Of a stretch of 64,000 nt of DNA, positions 1-9,277 are shown in pieces (position 1 is the first letter of the stretch; each line of letters begins with the position of its first letter). The DNA comes from Buchnera aphidicola (Mindarus abietinus) (lineage in GTDB: Bacteria; Pseudomonadota; Gammaproteobacteria; Enterobacterales; Enterobacteriaceae): NCBI RefSeq assembly GCF_964059085.1, contig NZ_OZ060398.1, positions 423,171 to 487,170 of the forward strand. Direction: 5' to 3'. The position numbers were made by a program, and so were the translations under genes. A model generated the notes under the pieces. That model was not told where the DNA came from and did no database searches. It saw only the letters and a list, made by a program, of their open reading frames with translations.

Positions 1-38
1 ATTTAACATTTATAAACATTTTTACAATAAGAAGAAAA

Positions 39-461
39 ATGAATCCTTTAACTAGAAGAAAAGCAAGAGAATGTGCAGTACAAGCTATTTATTCCTGGCA
101 ATTATCAAAAAATAATATAGTTGATATTAAAAATCAATTTTTAAAAAAAATAACTAATAAAAAAATAGACATAATTTATTTTTGTCAATTAATTATAGGA
201 ATTACTGATCATTATAAATTTTTAGATGAATTTATAAAACCATATTTATCTAGGAAAATAACTGAGTTAGATCCTATTGAAAAAACAGTTCTTAGAATTT
301 CTTTATATGAATTAATTAAAAGAAAAGATATTCCTTATAAAGTTGTAATTAATGAAGGGATAGAACTCGCTAAATTATTTGGTGCTAAAAAAAGTCATAA
401 ATTTATTAATGGAGTATTAGATAAAGTTGTTTCTAAACTAGAAATATCTTGTAAAATTTGA
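39..461 (+). CDS. nusB: Transcription antitermination factor NusB
   Basis: All-helical NusB, 140 residues, close to the E. coli length. It binds boxA RNA with S10 (NusE) and helps RNA polymerase read through rRNA operons. The N-terminus ([18 protein letters not shown]) and the C-terminal part ([17 protein letters not shown], then [17 protein letters not shown] and [10 protein letters not shown]) are the family's most conserved blocks. The start is supported by a purine-rich stretch (AGAAGAAAA) just before the ATG. A boxA-like site for this factor lies between tRNA-Glu and 23S rRNA in this window, and its partner S10 is also encoded here. The gene stands alone on the plus strand facing dxs, with a terminator hairpin between them. 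Confidence 0.96.
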   Translation: MNPLTRRKARECAVQAIYSWQLSKNNIVDIKNQFLKKITNKKIDIIYFCQLIIGITDHYKFLDEFIKPYLSRKITELDPIEKTVLRISLYELIKRKDIPYKVVINEGIELAKLFGAKKSHKFINGVLDKVVSKLEISCKI

Positions 462-533
462 TTTATTTATTTTTTATAAATTAAAAACCTAATTTTAAAA
501 AAAATTAAATATAAAATTTACATTATTATGATC

Positions 534-571
534 TATTACACTAATTAAATTAGTGTAATAAATTTTTTTTT
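534..571 (+). terminator. Rho-independent terminator of nusB
   Basis: A perfect 12-bp stem (534-545 with 549-560), 3-base loop, followed on the plus strand by a run of about ten T. It lies between the convergent genes nusB and dxs. The U-tract side fits termination of nusB; the other strand has a poorer U-tract. Confidence 0.8.
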
Positions 572-579
572 AAAAAAAA

Positions 580-2376
580 TTAATCTAACCACTGCAATAT
601 TTTTTCTTGTATTCCATCTGCATCTAATTTTATTTCCTTCTTAATTTCTTTTTGTTCTCCATGAAACACAAATTTATCTGGTAAACCTATATTTAGTACT
701 GAAATATTAATTTTATAAAACATTAGTAATTCATTTACACTACTTCCCGCTCCCCCTGAAATAATACCTTCCTCAATAGTTATTAAAAATTGATAATTTT
801 TTGCTAATAATAGAATTAAATTAATATCTAAAGGCTTAATAAATCTCATATCTACTAAAGTAAAATTTAATTTTTCACTTACTATTTTAGCTGATGAAAA
901 TAATGATCCAAAGCTTAAAATAGCAGCTTTTTTACCTATTCTTTTGATTAAAGCTTTACCTATTGGTATAGTTTTAGAAGAATATAATATATTATCTATA
1001 AAATTTTTTTTAGGATATCTTATTGCAATAGGTTTATTAAAATTTAAATATGCAGTATTTAACATTTTTAATAATTCATTACCACTACTAGGTGCCATAA
1101 CAATAAAATTTGGTATAGATCTAAGATATGTAATATCAAACATTCCTTGATGAGTTTTTCCATCATGTCCTACTATACCAGCTCTGTCTATTATAAATAA
1201 AACCGGTAAATTTTGTATTGAAACATCATGAATTACTTGGTCGTATGCTCTTTGCAAAAAAGTAGAATAAATTGCTACTACCGGTTTATATCCTTTAGAT
1301 GCTAATCCAGCAGCAAAGGTTACTGCATGTTGTTCCGAAATACCTACATCAAAATATTGTTTAGGGAATAATTTAGAAAATTCCTCTATTCCAGAACCTA
1401 TTGACATTGCAGGAGTAATAGCTATTATTTTTTTATCTTTTATAGCAATTTTGCATAGCCAATCTCCAAATATTTTTGAATAAGTAATTTTTTTTTTAAA
1501 AAAAAAAGAAAAATTTTTGTTTTTTTTATTTTCTTTTGAAATAAAATGCCATTTAACTGGATCTTTTTCAGCAGGAGAATAACCTTTTCCCTTCTTTGTT
1601 TTTATATGGAATAATTTTATTCCATTAATAGAATGCAACTTTTTTAAAAATTTAATTAAAAATAATAGATTATGTCCATCGTAAGGACCGTAATAATTTA
1701 TTCCGAATTGATTTATGATTTTATAAAAATATTTCTTTTTAAATAAAAAATTTTTTTTTCCTTTAGATAATATCGAAAAAAAATTTTTTAACATACCAAC
1801 ACTATTGGAAATAGACATTTTATTATCATTTAAAATAATTAAAAAATCAGAAGAAATATTTGCAATATTATTAATTGCTTCCAATGACATTCCACTAGCT
1901 ATAGCGGAGTCTCCTATAACAGATATTGTTTTTCTATTTTTATTTTCTTTTTGAGCTGCTACAGACATTCCTAATCCTGCACTAATAGTAGTAGAAGAAT
2001 GTCCTGTTCCAAAACAATCATATATACTTTCACTAAAAGAAGGAAATGGATGTAATCCTTCTTTTTTTCCAATACTGAATATATTTTTAGATCTTTCTGT
2101 CAATACTTTATGAGGATAGGATTGATGTCCTATATCCCATAATAAATTATCAAATGGCGTATTATATACATAATGTACCGCCACTGTAATTTCGATTACT
2201 CCCAAATTAGATGAAAAATGACCTCCAAATCTTTGAATACTATTTATTAAATAATCTCGTAATTCAAAGCATAATTTTGGTAATATTTCAATTGATAATA
2301 ATCGTAATTTTTGAACGGAATTCGCTAATAATAAAGTTGGATATTTTTTTAAAAAATGATTCATACTATTACTCAA
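580..2376 (-). CDS. dxs: 1-deoxy-D-xylulose-5-phosphate synthase
   Basis: Thiamine-diphosphate enzyme of the MEP isoprenoid pathway that condenses pyruvate and glyceraldehyde-3-phosphate to DXP. 598 residues (E. coli about 620). Visible motifs: N-terminal GGHFSSNLGVIEITVAVHY, the ThDP-binding GDSAIASGMSLEAINN with downstream N in ILNDNKMSIS, and in the pyrimidine domain DVGISEQHAVTFAAGLAS with its catalytic Glu, then HDGKTHQGMFD. A Lys/Phe-rich stretch near residues 290-300 is encoded by a T10A10 palindrome (1488-1507). In E. coli the gene lies in an xseB-ispA-dxs operon; here nothing resembling ispA lies upstream, where 229 AT-rich bases separate it from the next gene. Confidence 0.96.
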   Translation of the reverse strand: MSNSMNHFLKKYPTLLLANSVQKLRLLSIEILPKLCFELRDYLINSIQRFGGHFSSNLGVIEITVAVHYVYNTPFDNLLWDIGHQSYPHKVLTERSKNIFSIGKKEGLHPFPSFSESIYDCFGTGHSSTTISAGLGMSVAAQKENKNRKTISVIGDSAIASGMSLEAINNIANISSDFLIILNDNKMSISNSVGMLKNFFSILSKGKKNFLFKKKYFYKIINQFGINYYGPYDGHNLLFLIKFLKKLHSINGIKLFHIKTKKGKGYSPAEKDPVKWHFISKENKKNKNFSFFFKKKITYSKIFGDWLCKIAIKDKKIIAITPAMSIGSGIEEFSKLFPKQYFDVGISEQHAVTFAAGLASKGYKPVVAIYSTFLQRAYDQVIHDVSIQNLPVLFIIDRAGIVGHDGKTHQGMFDITYLRSIPNFIVMAPSSGNELLKMLNTAYLNFNKPIAIRYPKKNFIDNILYSSKTIPIGKALIKRIGKKAAILSFGSLFSSAKIVSEKLNFTLVDMRFIKPLDINLILLLAKNYQFLITIEEGIISGGAGSSVNELLMFYKINISVLNIGLPDKFVFHGEQKEIKKEIKLDADGIQEKILQWLD

Positions 2377-2605
2377 CTTTTTAAGGTAACTAATTTTTTA
2401 TAAAAATAAATGTTTAATTTTATTAAAAAATATGATTAAACATTAATCATGCTTCACTTTTTTAAAATAGATTAAATTTTAAATTAAAAAAAATAAAATT
2501 TTTTTTAGAAATTATATAAATAATAATTAAAAAATTATTACTTTTTATTTTTATAACTTTATTATAATATTTATATATAAAAAAATATTTTTACTTTAAA
2601 AAAAA

Positions 2606-2869
2606 ATGAATAAAAATAATATTGTTCTTTACTGTCCAATTTATACTGCTATTTTAGATATACGTTCATATGAAGAACATATTGAAGATCCAATAAATAT
2701 ATCTAATATGAAAATACATTGGATACCTTTTTATCGATTACAAAATGAATTTAAAAAACTAGATCAAAAAAAAACATGGTTATTATATTGTAAAAAAGGC
2801 ATTATGAGCAAATTACAAAAACTTTATTTAAGAAAAAAAGGATTTAAAAATGTACAACTATTAATTTAA
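2606..2869 (+). CDS. thiI: Free-standing rhodanese domain, remnant of ThiI tRNA sulfurtransferase
   Basis: An 87-residue ORF matching only the C-terminal rhodanese domain of ThiI (E. coli ThiI has about 482 residues): LDIRSYEEH, then IPFYRLQNEFKKLDQKKTWL, then LLYCKKGIMSKLQKLYLRKKGFKNV. Cys62 falls at the place of the persulfide-carrying Cys456 of E. coli. The THUMP and ATP-pyrophosphatase domains that make 4-thiouridine are absent, and an in-frame TAA sits only three codons before the ATG, so this is not a clipped longer ORF. The reading frame is intact with conserved residues retained, which suggests selection as a sulfur carrier rather than a dead gene. Its stop codon overlaps that of yajR (4 bases, tail to tail). 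It could also be a late-stage pseudogene. Confidence 0.8.
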   Translation: MNKNNIVLYCPIYTAILDIRSYEEHIEDPINISNMKIHWIPFYRLQNEFKKLDQKKTWLLYCKKGIMSKLQKLYLRKKGFKNVQLLI

Positions 2870-4044
2870 CTATTTTTATATTTAACTTTATAAAAAAAAT
2901 AAATAGTAAAAATTAACCAAAATATATTTATTAATATATTTATAAAAAAAGGAGAAATTAAATAATTAAATTGAATCCAACTCGAAAAAATTCCACCTAA
3001 TGAAGATCCTAATGATTGAAAAGAATAATAAATAGATAAAGTAGTTCCTTTATAATTTTTATAGGAAAAATTATTAATTAATGAAGGAATATAAGAAGAA
3101 AAAATAGAAAATGAAAGAAAAAAAAATTGAATTGCAATTATTAAACCTAAAAAATTTTTTATAAAATTCAATAAAATAAAATCTGAAATTATTAAAAAAG
3201 TAATAAATAAAATAAAAATTTCTTTTAAAAAATTATTCTTTTCAAAAAAATGAATTATAGGCATAGTAAAAAAAATAGAAATAAATATTGTTAATGCATA
3301 AATTTTAAATTGAAGAAAAGGCAATATTTTTAATATTTTCATTATTTTAGGTAATTCTATAAAATTAGAAGTCAATGTAAAATATAGAAAAAAAGTTCCT
3401 ATATTCAAAAATAATAATTTAAAATTAAATAAAATAGAAACGAGATTTTTTTTTCTAATTCTTATTTTTTTTTCTAAAAAATTAGATGTATCAAAAAAAT
3501 CATAAAAATACCATAATGTAATTAAACACAAAATAGAAAAAAATGACATTATCCAAAATAATAAATTTATATTTATATATAAAAATATTAAAGGAGAAAA
3601 GATAATTGAAATAAAAAAAGAAGAAACAATAGTTAATCCTATAAACATCATAGATTTAGAAAAATTTTTAATTAGAACTATATCAGATATCCAAGCTATT
3701 AAAACAGAAGAAATTGCTCCTGCACCTTGTATAGATCTTCCAATAATTATTCCCCAAATAGATTTATTTAAAGCTAAAAAGATGCATCCTAAAAAAAATA
3801 AAAACATTCCTAAAATTAAAATTACTTTTCTACCAAATTTATCGGATAAAAAACCAAAAATTATTTGAAAAATAAATTGAAAAAAACCATAAGTACCAAT
3901 TGCTAATCCGATTAAAAATTCATTGGTATCTTTAAATTTTAATCCATATTGACTAAATGAAGACATTACAATAGATAATGCAAATATTCTTAAAAAGAAT
4001 AGCAAACATACAAAAATAGTGACTCTAATTTCTCGAATATTCAT
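2866..4044 (-). CDS. yajR: Major facilitator superfamily transporter, YajR-like, C-terminally short
   Basis: 392 residues, about 12 hydrophobic segments. The MFS signature between helices 2 and 3 is clear (GFLSDKFGRKVILILGMFLFF), with motif RSIQGAGAISSVLIAWISD in helices 4-5, typical of the YajR family. E. coli YajR is about 454 residues with a soluble C-terminal ferredoxin-like (YAM) domain; here the protein ends right after the last membrane segment (FTIYFFYKVKYKNS), so that domain is missing. It is an inner-membrane exporter of unknown substrate. The strong AT drift has turned many helices into Phe/Ile/Leu runs. It ends against the rhodanese ORF with overlapping stop codons. Confidence 0.85.
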   Translation of the reverse strand: MNIREIRVTIFVCLLFFLRIFALSIVMSSFSQYGLKFKDTNEFLIGLAIGTYGFFQFIFQIIFGFLSDKFGRKVILILGMFLFFLGCIFLALNKSIWGIIIGRSIQGAGAISSVLIAWISDIVLIKNFSKSMMFIGLTIVSSFFISIIFSPLIFLYININLLFWIMSFFSILCLITLWYFYDFFDTSNFLEKKIRIRKKNLVSILFNFKLLFLNIGTFFLYFTLTSNFIELPKIMKILKILPFLQFKIYALTIFISIFFTMPIIHFFEKNNFLKEIFILFITFLIISDFILLNFIKNFLGLIIAIQFFFLSFSIFSSYIPSLINNFSYKNYKGTTLSIYYSFQSLGSSLGGIFSSWIQFNYLISPFFINILINIFWLIFTIYFFYKVKYKNS

Positions 4045-4231
4045 TTTTTATATCTTTTTTTATAATTTTTTTTTAAATTTTTAATATATTAAATATAGCA
4101 AAAGAAAATTATTTAATATTTAAAAAAAATAAAAATTTTAAATAAATTAATTTGCATTAAATTTTAAAACTTGACGAAAATATATTTTTTATAATATAAA
4201 ATATTAAATTTTAGTTAAAAAAACCAAAAAA

Positions 4232-4555
4232 ATGAAAAATAAAACTTCAACTAATCTATTTAATAAAAAAGGATATCTATTAAATTATAAAAATTGGAAT
4301 AAAAAAATAGCTATAAATATTGCTATTAAAGAATCTATTGTAATGACTAAAGAACACTGGGAAATAATTTTTTTTATAAGAACATTTTATCTTAAATTTA
4401 AGATTACACCTTCTATTAGATTGTTAATAACAACGATAAATTATAAAAAAAAGAAAAAAATAAATAGTCAACATTTATTTATTTTATTTCCAAAAGGAGC
4501 TGCAAAACAAGCTAGCAAAATTGCTGGTATACCGAAACCCACTAATTGTTTATAA
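4232..4555 (+). CDS. tusE: Sulfurtransferase TusE (DsrC family)
   Basis: 107 residues, about E. coli TusE length. Conserved features: GYLLNYKNWNKKIAINIA, the central EHWEIIFFIRTFYLKFKITP, RLLITTINYK, and the diagnostic C-terminal tail LFPKGAAKQASKIAGIPKP ending in Asn-Cys-Leu, with the catalytic Cys as the penultimate residue (Cys106). TusE takes persulfide sulfur from TusD of the TusBCD complex (encoded at 53.3-54.3 kb here) and passes it to MnmA for 2-thiolation of U34 in Lys, Glu and Gln tRNAs. It faces cyoE, 17 bases away. Confidence 0.95.
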   Translation: MKNKTSTNLFNKKGYLLNYKNWNKKIAINIAIKESIVMTKEHWEIIFFIRTFYLKFKITPSIRLLITTINYKKKKKINSQHLFILFPKGAAKQASKIAGIPKPTNCL

Positions 4556-4572
4556 ATTTTAAAAATTAATAA

Positions 4573-5439
4573 TTAACTTACATAACATATAGAAATTAAT
4601 AAACTGAAGAAAAATATTATGCCTATGGAAATAAAAAACATAATCTTTGACCAAATAATGGAATTGAAATAATCAATTGTTAAAATTCCTAAAATAAACC
4701 ATAACCATCCTGATATGAACATACTTATAAAATAAAAATAATTAGTTATATTTAAAAAATATAAAAAAATAGAAAAAAAAATAAAAAAAAAGATAAATAA
4801 TAATATATTGTATTGAGTTTTTCTAATACCGTTAATAACAGAAAAAATAGGTATCCCTGCTGACTGATAATCATAAAATCTAAAAATAGAAATCGAATAA
4901 AAATGAGCAATTTGCCAAGATAAAAAAATTAAAAACAAAACAAAAGTACATAAATTTATTTTATTTTCTATCATAGAATATCCAATTATTGGGGGTAAAG
5001 AACCTGAAAATCCACCAATAACAGTTGAATAAATAAAATAAGGTTTCATATATTTACTATACAAAAAAACATAGATTATGAATCCAACTAAATTTAAGAA
5101 AAATACTAATATATTTGTAAAAAAAAATAAATACAAAAAACCAAAAAAACCTAATAAAGTTCCATAAATAAAAGCAACTTTTATAGTTAATAATTTTTTT
5201 GCTAATACTCTATTTTTTGTTCTATGCATTTTTTTATCTATATCTCTATCTATAATATTGTTAAATACACAGCCAGAAGCAATAATTAAAAATGTTCCTA
5301 TTAAAACATTAAATAATAAAAATAAATGGATATGTCCTTTAGAAGCTAAGAAAAAACCTCCTATTACAGGTATTAAATTTCCTAATATAATTTTTGGTTT
5401 TATAAGTTCAAAATATTTTTTAAAAATTATAAAATTCAT
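4573..5439 (-). CDS. cyoE: Protoheme IX farnesyltransferase (heme O synthase)
   Basis: UbiA-family polytopic membrane prenyltransferase, 288 residues, that attaches a farnesyl group to heme b for the bo3 oxidase. The two Asp-rich motifs are visible: NNIIDRDIDKKMHRTKNR (about residues 61-78) and YDYQSAGIPIFSVINGIRK in the second half. N-terminal segment FELIKPKIILGNLIPVIGGF is typical. Last gene of the cyoABCDE operon, two bases after cyoD. Its substrate farnesyl diphosphate requires a prenyl synthase that is not in this window. Confidence 0.96.
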   Translation of the reverse strand: MNFIIFKKYFELIKPKIILGNLIPVIGGFFLASKGHIHLFLLFNVLIGTFLIIASGCVFNNIIDRDIDKKMHRTKNRVLAKKLLTIKVAFIYGTLLGFFGFLYLFFFTNILVFFLNLVGFIIYVFLYSKYMKPYFIYSTVIGGFSGSLPPIIGYSMIENKINLCTFVLFLIFLSWQIAHFYSISIFRFYDYQSAGIPIFSVINGIRKTQYNILLFIFFFIFFSIFLYFLNITNYFYFISMFISGWLWFILGILTIDYFNSIIWSKIMFFISIGIIFFFSLLISICYVS

Positions 5440-5441
5440 TT

Positions 5442-5774
5442 TTAATGATCCATTAAATGGTAACTTAAATTAAACATAATCCATATAGATCCAAAAATAA
5501 TAATAAAAATAATTATTAATGAAAAAAATATTGATATTAAATACCAAGGATTTGTTTTAGAAAATTCTAGCTTAAAAAAATATTTAAAATGTATTATTAT
5601 TTGAATAATTGCAAATATAGAAATAAAAAATAAAGTGTTAAATTTTGAAAAAAAGTTAGAAACTACCATAAAAAATGGAAAAACTGTCAAAATAAAAGAT
5701 AAAAGAAAACCTATTCCATAAACATATATTTCTTCAAGAAATTTTTTTTTTTTATTAGAAGCTAATTCTTTCAT
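5442..5774 (-). CDS. cyoD: Cytochrome bo3 oxidase subunit IV
   Basis: Small subunit of the terminal quinol oxidase with three membrane helices, 110 residues from the chosen start. The ORF is open further upstream, but the Met at 5774 (MKELASNKKKKF) gives the family length and makes an ATGA-type 4-base overlap with the stop of cyoC, the usual coupling inside operons. The motif YGIGFLLSFILTVFPFF and the last helix IIFGSIWIMFNLSYHLMDH match E. coli CyoD. Confidence 0.93.
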   Translation of the reverse strand: MKELASNKKKKFLEEIYVYGIGFLLSFILTVFPFFMVVSNFFSKFNTLFFISIFAIIQIIIHFKYFFKLEFSKTNPWYLISIFFSLIIIFIIIFGSIWIMFNLSYHLMDH

Positions 5775-6388
5775 ATTAATTTTCCAAATAAATAAATAAA
5801 AGTAAATATACAAATCCATATAATATCAAGAAAATGCCAAAATAACCCTAAACATTTAATTTGAGTTCTATTTTTCTTAACTAATCCTATTTTTTTTATA
5901 TTAAAAATTAATATTAAAAGCCATACTAGTCCAATAAAAATATGAATTCCATGAGTACTTACTAAAACAAAAAAAGAGGACAAAAAAGCATTATTTGTTG
6001 GAGTATAACCTTTTAAAATTAATGAATATAATTCGAAAAATTCTAAACTGATAAAAGAAAATCCAAATAAAAAAGTAACAATAAAAAAAATAAAAAAATA
6101 TTTTTTTTTATTATAATCAATTAAAATATTAGCAATTCCATAAGTAATAGAACTACATAGCAAAAAAATAGTTTCTAAGAAAACAGTTGATAAATTAAAA
6201 AAATCTTTTTTAATCCAAAAATATGAAACACTATTCATCATTACAGCATATACTGCAAACATTGTTGCGAACAATATGCAATCACTAATTAAATATACCC
6301 AAAATCCAAAAACTATTTTTTCATTAATATCTTTTTTTTTAGATATATGTTTTTTTTTAATAACATTGTTTAAATTATTAATTAACAT
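5771..6388 (-). CDS. cyoC: Cytochrome bo3 oxidase subunit III
   Basis: 205 residues, five membrane helices, heme-copper oxidase subunit III family. Conserved segments: GFWVYLISDCILFATMFAVY, FLETIFLLCSSITYGIA, and the STHGIHIFIGLVWLLIL block near residue 145, then LFWHFLDIIWICIFTFIYL. It assembles with CyoB and CyoA in the inner membrane. The N-terminal 25 residues are Lys/Asn-rich and cytoplasmic. Overlaps cyoD by 4 bases; follows cyoB by 22 bases. Confidence 0.96.
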   Translation of the reverse strand: MLINNLNNVIKKKHISKKKDINEKIVFGFWVYLISDCILFATMFAVYAVMMNSVSYFWIKKDFFNLSTVFLETIFLLCSSITYGIANILIDYNKKKYFFIFFIVTFLFGFSFISLEFFELYSLILKGYTPTNNAFLSSFFVLVSTHGIHIFIGLVWLLILIFNIKKIGLVKKNRTQIKCLGLFWHFLDIIWICIFTFIYLFGKLI

Positions 6389-6410
6389 TTTTATAAACCT
6401 AATTTTTTTA

Positions 6411-8357
6411 TTATTTTATTTTTTTCGTTTGTTTTATATTAAGTATAGTTTTAGAATTTTTCTTACAACTATCATTGATCCAGATTAAAATAATAGTTAA
6501 AAACGATAATAATGCTATCCACCAAATATGCCAAACAAAAGAAAATCCTAATAAAATAGAAAAAAAAGAAATTATTACACCTATATTCGTACTATTAGGA
6601 ATAATAATATTTTTTTCATGAAATATATTAACATTTTTAAGACAATTATTTTTTTTAATTCTCCAAAATTCGTCTCTTTCTCTAACTTTAGGACGCGTTA
6701 AAAAATTGTATACTGGAGGTGGAGATGATGTAGACCATTCTAGTGTTCTACCATCCCATGGATCTCCTGTTAAATCAGCATATTTTTTTCTTAAAATAAT
6801 TGATTTTATAACTTGTATAACCTGAGATATTATACCTAGGGTAATAAAAAAAGTTCCTACCACTGAAACTAATAAAAAAGAATGAAATTGATTTTCTATA
6901 TTTTGACTTAAACGTCTAGTCATTCCCATTATCCCTAAATAATATAATGGCATAAAAGCTAAAAAGAACCCAACTATCCAAAAATAAAATGCTTTTTTTC
7001 CCCAATATTCATCTAACGTAAATCCAAATAACTTAGGAAACCAATAAGTTATTCCCGAAAAACAACCAAATACTACTCCTCCTATAATTACATTGTGAAA
7101 ATGAGCAACTAAAAATAAACTATTATGAAGCACAAAGTTAACACTGGGAACAGATAGCAATACTCCACTCATACCACCAATAGAAAAAGTAATTAAAAAT
7201 CCAATAGCCCATAACATGGCTGAATGTAATTCAATTCTTCCCTGATACATGGTAAAAAGCCAATTAAAAATTTTAACTCCTGTTGGAATAGCGATAATCA
7301 TAGTAGCAATACCAAAAAAACTATTTATATTAGCACCCGATCCCATAGTAAAAAAATGATGCAACCAAACAATAAATGATAAAATAGTAATAGCAATAGT
7401 AGCCCAAACTAATGAAACATATCCAAATAATGTTTTTTTAGAAAAAGTTGGAACAACTTCTGAAAAAATTCCAAAAGCTGGAAGAATTAAGATATATACT
7501 TCTGGATGACCCCAAATCCAAATTAAATTTATATACATCATTGGATTTCCACCAAAACCATTAGTAAAAAAATGAAAACCTAAATATCTATCTAAAGTTA
7601 ATAACGTTAATACTACGGTTAATACAGGAAAAGCGCATATTATTAATATGTTAGCACAAAGAGATGTCCAGGTGAAAATTGGCATTTTAAACATATCCAT
7701 TCCAGCTGTTCTCATTTTTAAAATTGTTACTAAAAAATTAATTCCAGTTAATGTTGTACCTATTCCTGCAATTTGTAAACTCCAAATCCAATAATCTACA
7801 CCTACTCCTGGAGTATATTGTAACTCTGATAAGGGGGGGTATGCTAACCATCCTGTCTGTGCAAATTCTCCTACTACTAAAGAAATATTTAAAAGCATCG
7901 CTCCACTAAAAGTTAACCAAAAACTTATATTATTAAGTGATGGGAATGCTACATCTCGAGCTCCAATTTGCAAAGGCACAACAAAATTCATTAAACCTAT
8001 AATCAACGGCATGGCAACAAAAAAAATCATAATGACACCATGTGCTGTAAATATTTGATCGTAATGATGAGAAGGTAAAAATCCTTGTTTTCCAGAAGAG
8101 GAAATTACCTGTTGTAATCGCATCATAATAGCATCAGTAAATCCTCGAAAAAGCATTACAAATGCTAAAATAATATACATTATTGCTATTTTTTTATGAT
8201 CAACAGAACAGCACCATTCTGTCCAAAAAATTTTCCATTTTTTAAAATAAGTAACTAAAAAAAATATACAAGTAACTGTTAATATAATAAAAAAACAAGT
8301 GAACATAATAATCGGTTCATTGTAAGGTATATCAGATAAAGTTAATTTTCCAAGCAT
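6411..8357 (-). CDS. cyoB: Cytochrome bo3 ubiquinol oxidase subunit I
   Basis: Catalytic, proton-pumping subunit, 648 residues (E. coli 663), around 15 membrane helices. The metal ligands are visible: [11 protein letters not shown] carries the low-spin heme ligand His106 at the E. coli position; [15 protein letters not shown] holds the CuB ligand His and the cross-linked Tyr; [12 protein letters not shown] the two further CuB histidines; [10 protein letters not shown] the K-channel Lys; and [13 protein letters not shown] the heme o3 and heme b ligands. The C-terminal tail is shorter and more Lys/Asn-rich than in E. coli. It reduces oxygen to water with ubiquinol electrons. Confidence 0.98.
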   Translation of the reverse strand: MLGKLTLSDIPYNEPIIMFTCFFIILTVTCIFFLVTYFKKWKIFWTEWCCSVDHKKIAIMYIILAFVMLFRGFTDAIMMRLQQVISSSGKQGFLPSHHYDQIFTAHGVIMIFFVAMPLIIGLMNFVVPLQIGARDVAFPSLNNISFWLTFSGAMLLNISLVVGEFAQTGWLAYPPLSELQYTPGVGVDYWIWSLQIAGIGTTLTGINFLVTILKMRTAGMDMFKMPIFTWTSLCANILIICAFPVLTVVLTLLTLDRYLGFHFFTNGFGGNPMMYINLIWIWGHPEVYILILPAFGIFSEVVPTFSKKTLFGYVSLVWATIAITILSFIVWLHHFFTMGSGANINSFFGIATMIIAIPTGVKIFNWLFTMYQGRIELHSAMLWAIGFLITFSIGGMSGVLLSVPSVNFVLHNSLFLVAHFHNVIIGGVVFGCFSGITYWFPKLFGFTLDEYWGKKAFYFWIVGFFLAFMPLYYLGIMGMTRRLSQNIENQFHSFLLVSVVGTFFITLGIISQVIQVIKSIILRKKYADLTGDPWDGRTLEWSTSSPPPVYNFLTRPKVRERDEFWRIKKNNCLKNVNIFHEKNIIIPNSTNIGVIISFFSILLGFSFVWHIWWIALLSFLTIILIWINDSCKKNSKTILNIKQTKKIK

Positions 8358-8383
8358 TGTTATATCTCTTAAAATAAATTAGA

Positions 8384-9277
8384 TTAATTTTTTCTATAAT
8401 TATTATTAATATAATTTTTAGGTTGTAAATAGCAACTACGAATTAAATTATTAAATATATTATTATCTATATCAAAAAAGTACTGCACTTTATCTTTTTC
8501 ATCTGGTTTAAAAATATCGTTAAGATATTCTTCTTTATTTTTTAAAGAAATTCCATTTTTTTTAACTTTATTTACCCAAGAAATAAAAGATAAATTATCT
8601 TCTGTAATTAAGACAGAAAACTTCATGTTAGAAAAATTCTTCCCGCTATAATTAGAAGATATACCAGTATATTTTCCTGAATTATTTCCTATTAAATTTA
8701 AAGTAGTTGACATGCAAGGCATCGCATAAATTTGACTTCCAAGAGAAGGAATAAAAAAAGAATTCATCACAGAGTTAGAAGTAACTTTGAATTGAACAGG
8801 AACATTTTTTGGAAATGATATTTCATTAATAGTTGCAATTCGATATTTTGGATAAATAAATAGCCATTTCCAATCTAAAGCAATTACATTTATCTTTATA
8901 GGTTTACTTTGAGAAATTAAAGGTCTACTGGGTTCTAATTTATGAGTAGTTTTATACGCTACTACTGATAAACAAGAAACGATTAATATCGGTACTATCC
9001 AAACTAATAATTCTATATTTCTAGAATAAGACCAATTAGGAGTATATTTTGATTTAATATTTGATTTTCTATACTTAATAGCAAACCAAAAAGTCATTAT
9101 AATAACTGGAACAACTACTATTAACATCATTCCTAAAGAAAATAATATTATTTTTTTTTGATTTATTGCTATCTCCCCTTGAGGTTCTAACAAAGAAGCA
9201 TGACAAGAATTCATAAATAATATAATTGTCATTAATACTAATATTATAATATTTTTTTTTTTTATTGGAAATTTCAT
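8384..9277 (-). CDS. cyoA: Cytochrome bo3 ubiquinol oxidase subunit II (lipoprotein)
   Basis: 297 residues (E. coli about 315). An N-terminal signal segment (IIILVLMTIILFMNSC) ends in a Cys followed by HASLLEPQGEIAINQK, aligning with the E. coli lipoprotein processing site, although the lipobox residues before Cys (Met-Asn-Ser) are atypical. Two membrane helices follow, then a cupredoxin-like periplasmic domain (IDVI-type core ALDWKWLFIYP, VTSNSVMNSFFIPSLGSQIYAMPCM, then SNYSGKNFSNMKF). As in other quinol oxidases it lacks a full CuA site. First gene of the operon; a long AT-rich stretch upstream holds its promoter. Confidence 0.96.
   Translation of the reverse strand: MKFPIKKKNIIILVLMTIILFMNSCHASLLEPQGEIAINQKKIILFSLGMMLIVVVPVIIMTFWFAIKYRKSNIKSKYTPNWSYSRNIELLVWIVPILIVSCLSVVAYKTTHKLEPSRPLISQSKPIKINVIALDWKWLFIYPKYRIATINEISFPKNVPVQFKVTSNSVMNSFFIPSLGSQIYAMPCMSTTLNLIGNNSGKYTGISSNYSGKNFSNMKFSVLITEDNLSFISWVNKVKKNGISLKNKEEYLNDIFKPDEKDKVQYFFDIDNNIFNNLIRSCYLQPKNYINNNYRKN

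Noticed and set aside
2606-2869. Treating the rhodanese ORF as an unrelated hypothetical protein
   Set aside because: The long match to the ThiI C-terminus (LDQKKTWLL, GIMSKLQKLYLR, GFKNV) is too specific.
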